Positions 6,463-7,838 of a stretch of 7,838 nucleotides of DNA are shown in pieces. The stretch's first letter is position 1. Every line of letters begins with the position of its first letter. Both the position numbers and the translations under genes were made by a program. Origin of the DNA: Sulfurimonas sp. (GTDB taxonomy: Bacteria > Campylobacterota > Campylobacteria > Campylobacterales > Sulfurimonadaceae); NCBI GenBank assembly GCA_021157485.1, contig JAGGWO010000069.1:1-7838 (forward strand), in the 5' to 3' direction. The notes below the pieces were generated by a model, which saw only the letters and a program-made list of their open reading frames with translations, was not told the DNA's origin and ran no database searches.

Positions 6463-6859
6463 GAATAATCTCTTTTTCAAGATTATATAACTCATATCTT
6501 ATATATTTAAAGTTCTCACTATACTCAGCACTATGAAGTTTAAAAAGTTCCTCTAAAACGCGAGAAGACTCCTCTGCTCTTTTAAAGTTAGCAGTTATTA
6601 TACTTGTTATGTCAGTTCTGTTTAGTTCACTCTTTGTGGAAGTTCGAAGTACATCATTTATACTATCACGATGAGTAAGCAGTTCAACTGTCTCATTGAT
6701 TTTAGCACGGTGACGAAGTTCTTTGAGTTTTTTTGAGAGTTCTTTGTTGTTGTCTCGGTATCGCATGATATCTTCTACAACTCTTATACCCTCTTTAAGA
6801 CGGTTAAGATTTGCATCAATCACCCGAAAAAGTTCGGGAGATAGAGAGTTTTTAGTCAT
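6449..6859 (-). CDS. Stand-alone ThiD2-like domain protein (thiamine biosynthesis, N-terminal domain of some ThiE)
   Basis: The 136-residue, mostly helical and charged protein matches the N-terminal domain found before ThiE in cyanobacteria and some other bacteria: LFRVIDANLNRLKEGIRVVEDIMRY (about residues 10-34), LRHRAK (48-53) and a later NFKRAEESSRVLEEL (about 91-105). I recall that domain being named ThiD2 in Pfam and linked to HMP-phosphate kinase activity. The ThiE barrel itself is absent, because the protein ends right after the domain. ATG 6859 is chosen over an upstream TTG at 6877: it gives an 8 bp overlap with the upstream BI-1 gene and starts near the conserved region. The ribosome site is weak (TTTGGTAAC), so coupling to the BI-1 gene is likely. 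A GC-rich hairpin lies in codons 8-13. Genome annotations often call such proteins thiamine-phosphate pyrophosphorylase; that activity is not supported here. Confidence 0.75.
   Translation of the reverse strand: MTKNSLSPELFRVIDANLNRLKEGIRVVEDIMRYRDNNKELSKKLKELRHRAKINETVELLTHRDSINDVLRTSTKSELNRTDITSIITANFKRAEESSRVLEELFKLHSAEYSENFKYIRYELYNLEKEIILNQK
6457..6478 (+). terminator. Candidate weak terminator of the znu-bioC operon
   Basis: GATTA-AGAA-TAATC (6457-6470) forms a 5-bp stem around the methyltransferase stop codon and is followed by TCTTTTTC. An overlapping alternative stem, ATAATCT (6465-6471) with AGATTAT (6480-6486), is also possible. Both lie inside the 3' end of the convergent ThiD2-like gene. 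The stem is short and AT-only apart from one pair, so the call is tentative. Confidence 0.35.
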
Positions 6860-7550
6860 CGTTACCAAAGATACCAAACAGTTGAAGTAAGGCAGTAAAG
6901 ATATTTAAGAAGTCTAAGTAGAGTGCAATTGCACCGTCAATAGGCGTTTCATAAGCACCACGCATGATATTTTGAGTATCATAAATTACTAAGATACTAA
7001 ATAGAATCACAACAGCTCCAGAGATGATTACGTGAATCATTGGATTACCAAGGAAGATATTAATAATTGAGAAACCTATGATTACAAAAAGAGCAATCAT
7101 TAATGGTTTACCATATCCAGTAAAATCTTTCGTAGTTTTGATAGCGAAAAAACTCATAGCACCAAAAACTACTGATGTCATAGCAAATGCATTTCCGATA
7201 ATAGAACCACCACCACTCATTCCAAGTGTTCTAGCTAAAAGAGGTGCTAACATTAAACCAGTCATAAATACAAAAGCAAACATTACGGCTAGATTTACAC
7301 CAGGCTTCTTTTTAACGAATTGTAAACCGATTAAAAGGCCAATTTCTAAGAAAAATAGTGGAAAAAAGTAAGCTTGTATTGCTCCAGCTAAAGGAACACC
7401 AACATAAGCACCAACAGCACCTGCCATCATTGAAGCGGCAAAAAGTTTGTAAGTCTCCTTAACAAAAGAGATTATTTGTGAATCATCTCTTGAAGCAGTC
7501 TCGTAAGCAAAAGAATTTCCTCTTGCATAGTCACGATCATATAGTCCCAT
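6852..7550 (-). CDS. Bax inhibitor-1 (BI-1)/YccA family inner-membrane protein
   Basis: Integral membrane protein of 232 residues with about seven hydrophobic helices after a ~28-residue polar N-terminus (MGLYDRDYARGNSFAYET). The BI-1 family hallmarks are in the C-terminal third: VIYDTQNIM (188-196) and ALYLDFLNIFTALLQLFG (209-226). Asp191 and Asp213 correspond to the di-aspartyl pair that acts as a pH sensor and calcium-leak gate in the Bacillus homologue YetJ. Bacterial relatives include E. coli YccA, a modulator of FtsH proteolysis, and YbhL; which role applies here is not visible. The start has AAGGA (plus TCCTT 7559-7563) 8 nt upstream. The stop overlaps the ThiD2-like gene by 8 bp, so the two form a small operon. 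The family is firm and the function open. Confidence 0.9.
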   Translation of the reverse strand: MGLYDRDYARGNSFAYETASRDDSQIISFVKETYKLFAASMMAGAVGAYVGVPLAGAIQAYFFPLFFLEIGLLIGLQFVKKKPGVNLAVMFAFVFMTGLMLAPLLARTLGMSGGGSIIGNAFAMTSVVFGAMSFFAIKTTKDFTGYGKPLMIALFVIIGFSIINIFLGNPMIHVIISGAVVILFSILVIYDTQNIMRGAYETPIDGAIALYLDFLNIFTALLQLFGIFGNDD

Positions 7551-7762
7551 AACGTATTTCCTTTTCGTATACCTATATTCTAGGTTTGTTAAATTATTTA
7601 GTATGTATTATATACATAAAGAGTTAACACATCACAAAATATATAATAGAAAGAAATATTTGCTTACATATATATAGAACTTGAAAAATATCTACTTAAA
7701 ATAAGCAAAACTAATCTAAAGTAAACATTCTTTTGCATATTTCCAAATTCTTTCAAAAACAC
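7551..7762. other. AT-rich intergenic region between the BI-1 gene and the right-edge promoter
   Basis: About 210 bp of very AT-rich DNA with no credible gene. The left part holds the BI-1 leader and promoter. Further right an 8-bp inverted repeat, TTTGCTTA (7659-7666) and TAAGCAAA (7702-7709), encloses a 35-nt loop. The A/T tracts just before 7763 could act as an UP element for the strong promoter that follows. No tRNA or small RNA is recognisable. Confidence 0.6.
7602..7618. promoter_or_regulatory. BI-1 gene promoter core inside a 17-bp palindrome
   Basis: On the minus strand a perfect TATAAT (plus 7607-7612) predicts a start near 7600 and a ~50 nt leader for the BI-1 gene. No convincing -35 is present. 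The same bases lie within a perfect inverted repeat, TATGTAT-TAT-ATACATA (7602-7618), which could be an operator, though AT-only palindromes are common in such DNA. Confidence 0.4.
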
Positions 7763-7791
7763 TTGACATTGAAGTTCAATTTTCCTATAAT
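7763..7791 (+). promoter_or_regulatory. Perfect-consensus sigma70 promoter, probably for a stable-RNA operon
   Basis: TTGACA (7763-7768), a 17-bp spacer and TATAAT (7786-7791) match the sigma70 consensus at every position. The predicted start is near 7798-7800. The discriminator TCCCGTCC is GC-rich against the surrounding DNA, as in stringently controlled rRNA and tRNA promoters, and A/T tracts lie upstream. The transcribed bases to the window edge contain no start codon with a ribosome site. The gene it serves is outside the window. Confidence 0.85.
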
Positions 7792-7811
7792 TCCCGTCCA
7801 CAAACACTGAC

Positions 7812-7831
7812 ACTCACTTTTAAAAGAGAGT
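7812..7831 (+). other. Near-palindrome in the leader downstream of the strong promoter
   Basis: ACTCACTTTT AAAAGAGAGT pairs with itself over 20 bp with a single A/A mismatch (7816 with 7827), just after a short tandem ACACTG/ACACTC (7805-7816). It could be part of an RNA-processing or antitermination leader. The window ends at 7838 before this can be judged. Confidence 0.35.
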
Positions 7832-7838
7832 TACAGCC

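Noticed and set aside
7078..7371. 97-codon plus-strand open frame
   Set aside because: It is entirely antisense to the BI-1 family gene, has no ribosome site and shows no recognisable domain.
7603..7677. 24-codon plus-strand open frame in the right intergenic region
   Set aside because: It has no ribosome site, runs through the palindrome and AT tracts, and its composition is that of random AT-rich DNA.
7659..7709. 8-bp inverted repeat TTTGCTTA/TAAGCAAA as a possible small RNA or attachment site
   Set aside because: The arms are short, the 35-nt loop is unstructured and the region is so AT-rich that chance is a sufficient explanation.
1..7838. Mobile elements, CRISPR arrays, defence or toxin-antitoxin genes
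   Set aside because: No transposase or integrase frames, no spaced direct repeats and no foreign-looking composition were seen. All sizeable frames belong to housekeeping or transport families.

Overview
The window looks like an ordinary chromosomal segment of a Campylobacterota (epsilonproteobacterial) genome, most likely a Sulfurimonas-like free-living member. The evidence is low-GC DNA with very tight gene packing, family variants typical of that phylum, and a secG-frr-pyrE block that I recall being in the same order in Campylobacter. I cannot name the species. I see no mobile element, CRISPR array, phage gene or foreign-looking base composition.

Layout. (1) From the left edge to 1522 (+) runs the 3' part of a KefB-type cation:proton antiporter gene; its start lies outside the window. 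(2) A minus-strand block, read right to left, is secG (3176-2844), frr (2722-2165) and pyrE (2162-1554): protein export, ribosome recycling and UMP synthesis. It converges on the antiporter gene over a 10-bp-stem hairpin that overlaps the antiporter stop codon. (3) Divergent from secG, with promoters facing each other across a ~99 bp gap, is a plus-strand operon znuA-znuC-znuB for high-affinity zinc uptake. It is followed by a BioC-like SAM methyltransferase gene joined to znuB by an ATGA overlap. (4) A minus-strand pair follows, a seven-helix Bax-inhibitor-1 (BI-1) family membrane protein and a stand-alone ThiD2-like domain, overlapping by 8 bp. The ThiD2-like gene meets the methyltransferase gene tail to tail with a 14 bp overlap. 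(5) The last ~290 bp is a very AT-rich non-coding stretch ending in a perfect-consensus sigma70 promoter (TTGACA, 17 bp, TATAAT) with a GC-containing discriminator. It points out of the right edge, and its look suggests a stable-RNA (rRNA or tRNA) transcription unit just beyond the window.

How the genes fit together. ZnuA captures metal in the periplasm, ZnuB is the membrane channel and ZnuC the ATPase. The ligand pattern of ZnuA (three His) points to zinc rather than manganese. The methyltransferase is translationally coupled to the transporter, but its likely job, masking malonyl-ACP for biotin synthesis, has no obvious link to zinc. The ThiD2-like domain is normally fused to ThiE in cyanobacteria and some other bacteria, so its stand-alone state next to BI-1 is mildly unusual.

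Nothing here amounts to an undescribed biological system. The points most worth a second look are the stand-alone ThiD2-like gene, the znu-bioC coupling, the Asp-to-Gln change in ZnuA, the altered glycine motif of the antiporter's nucleotide-binding domain, the facing secG/znuA promoters, and the palindrome over the BI-1 promoter.
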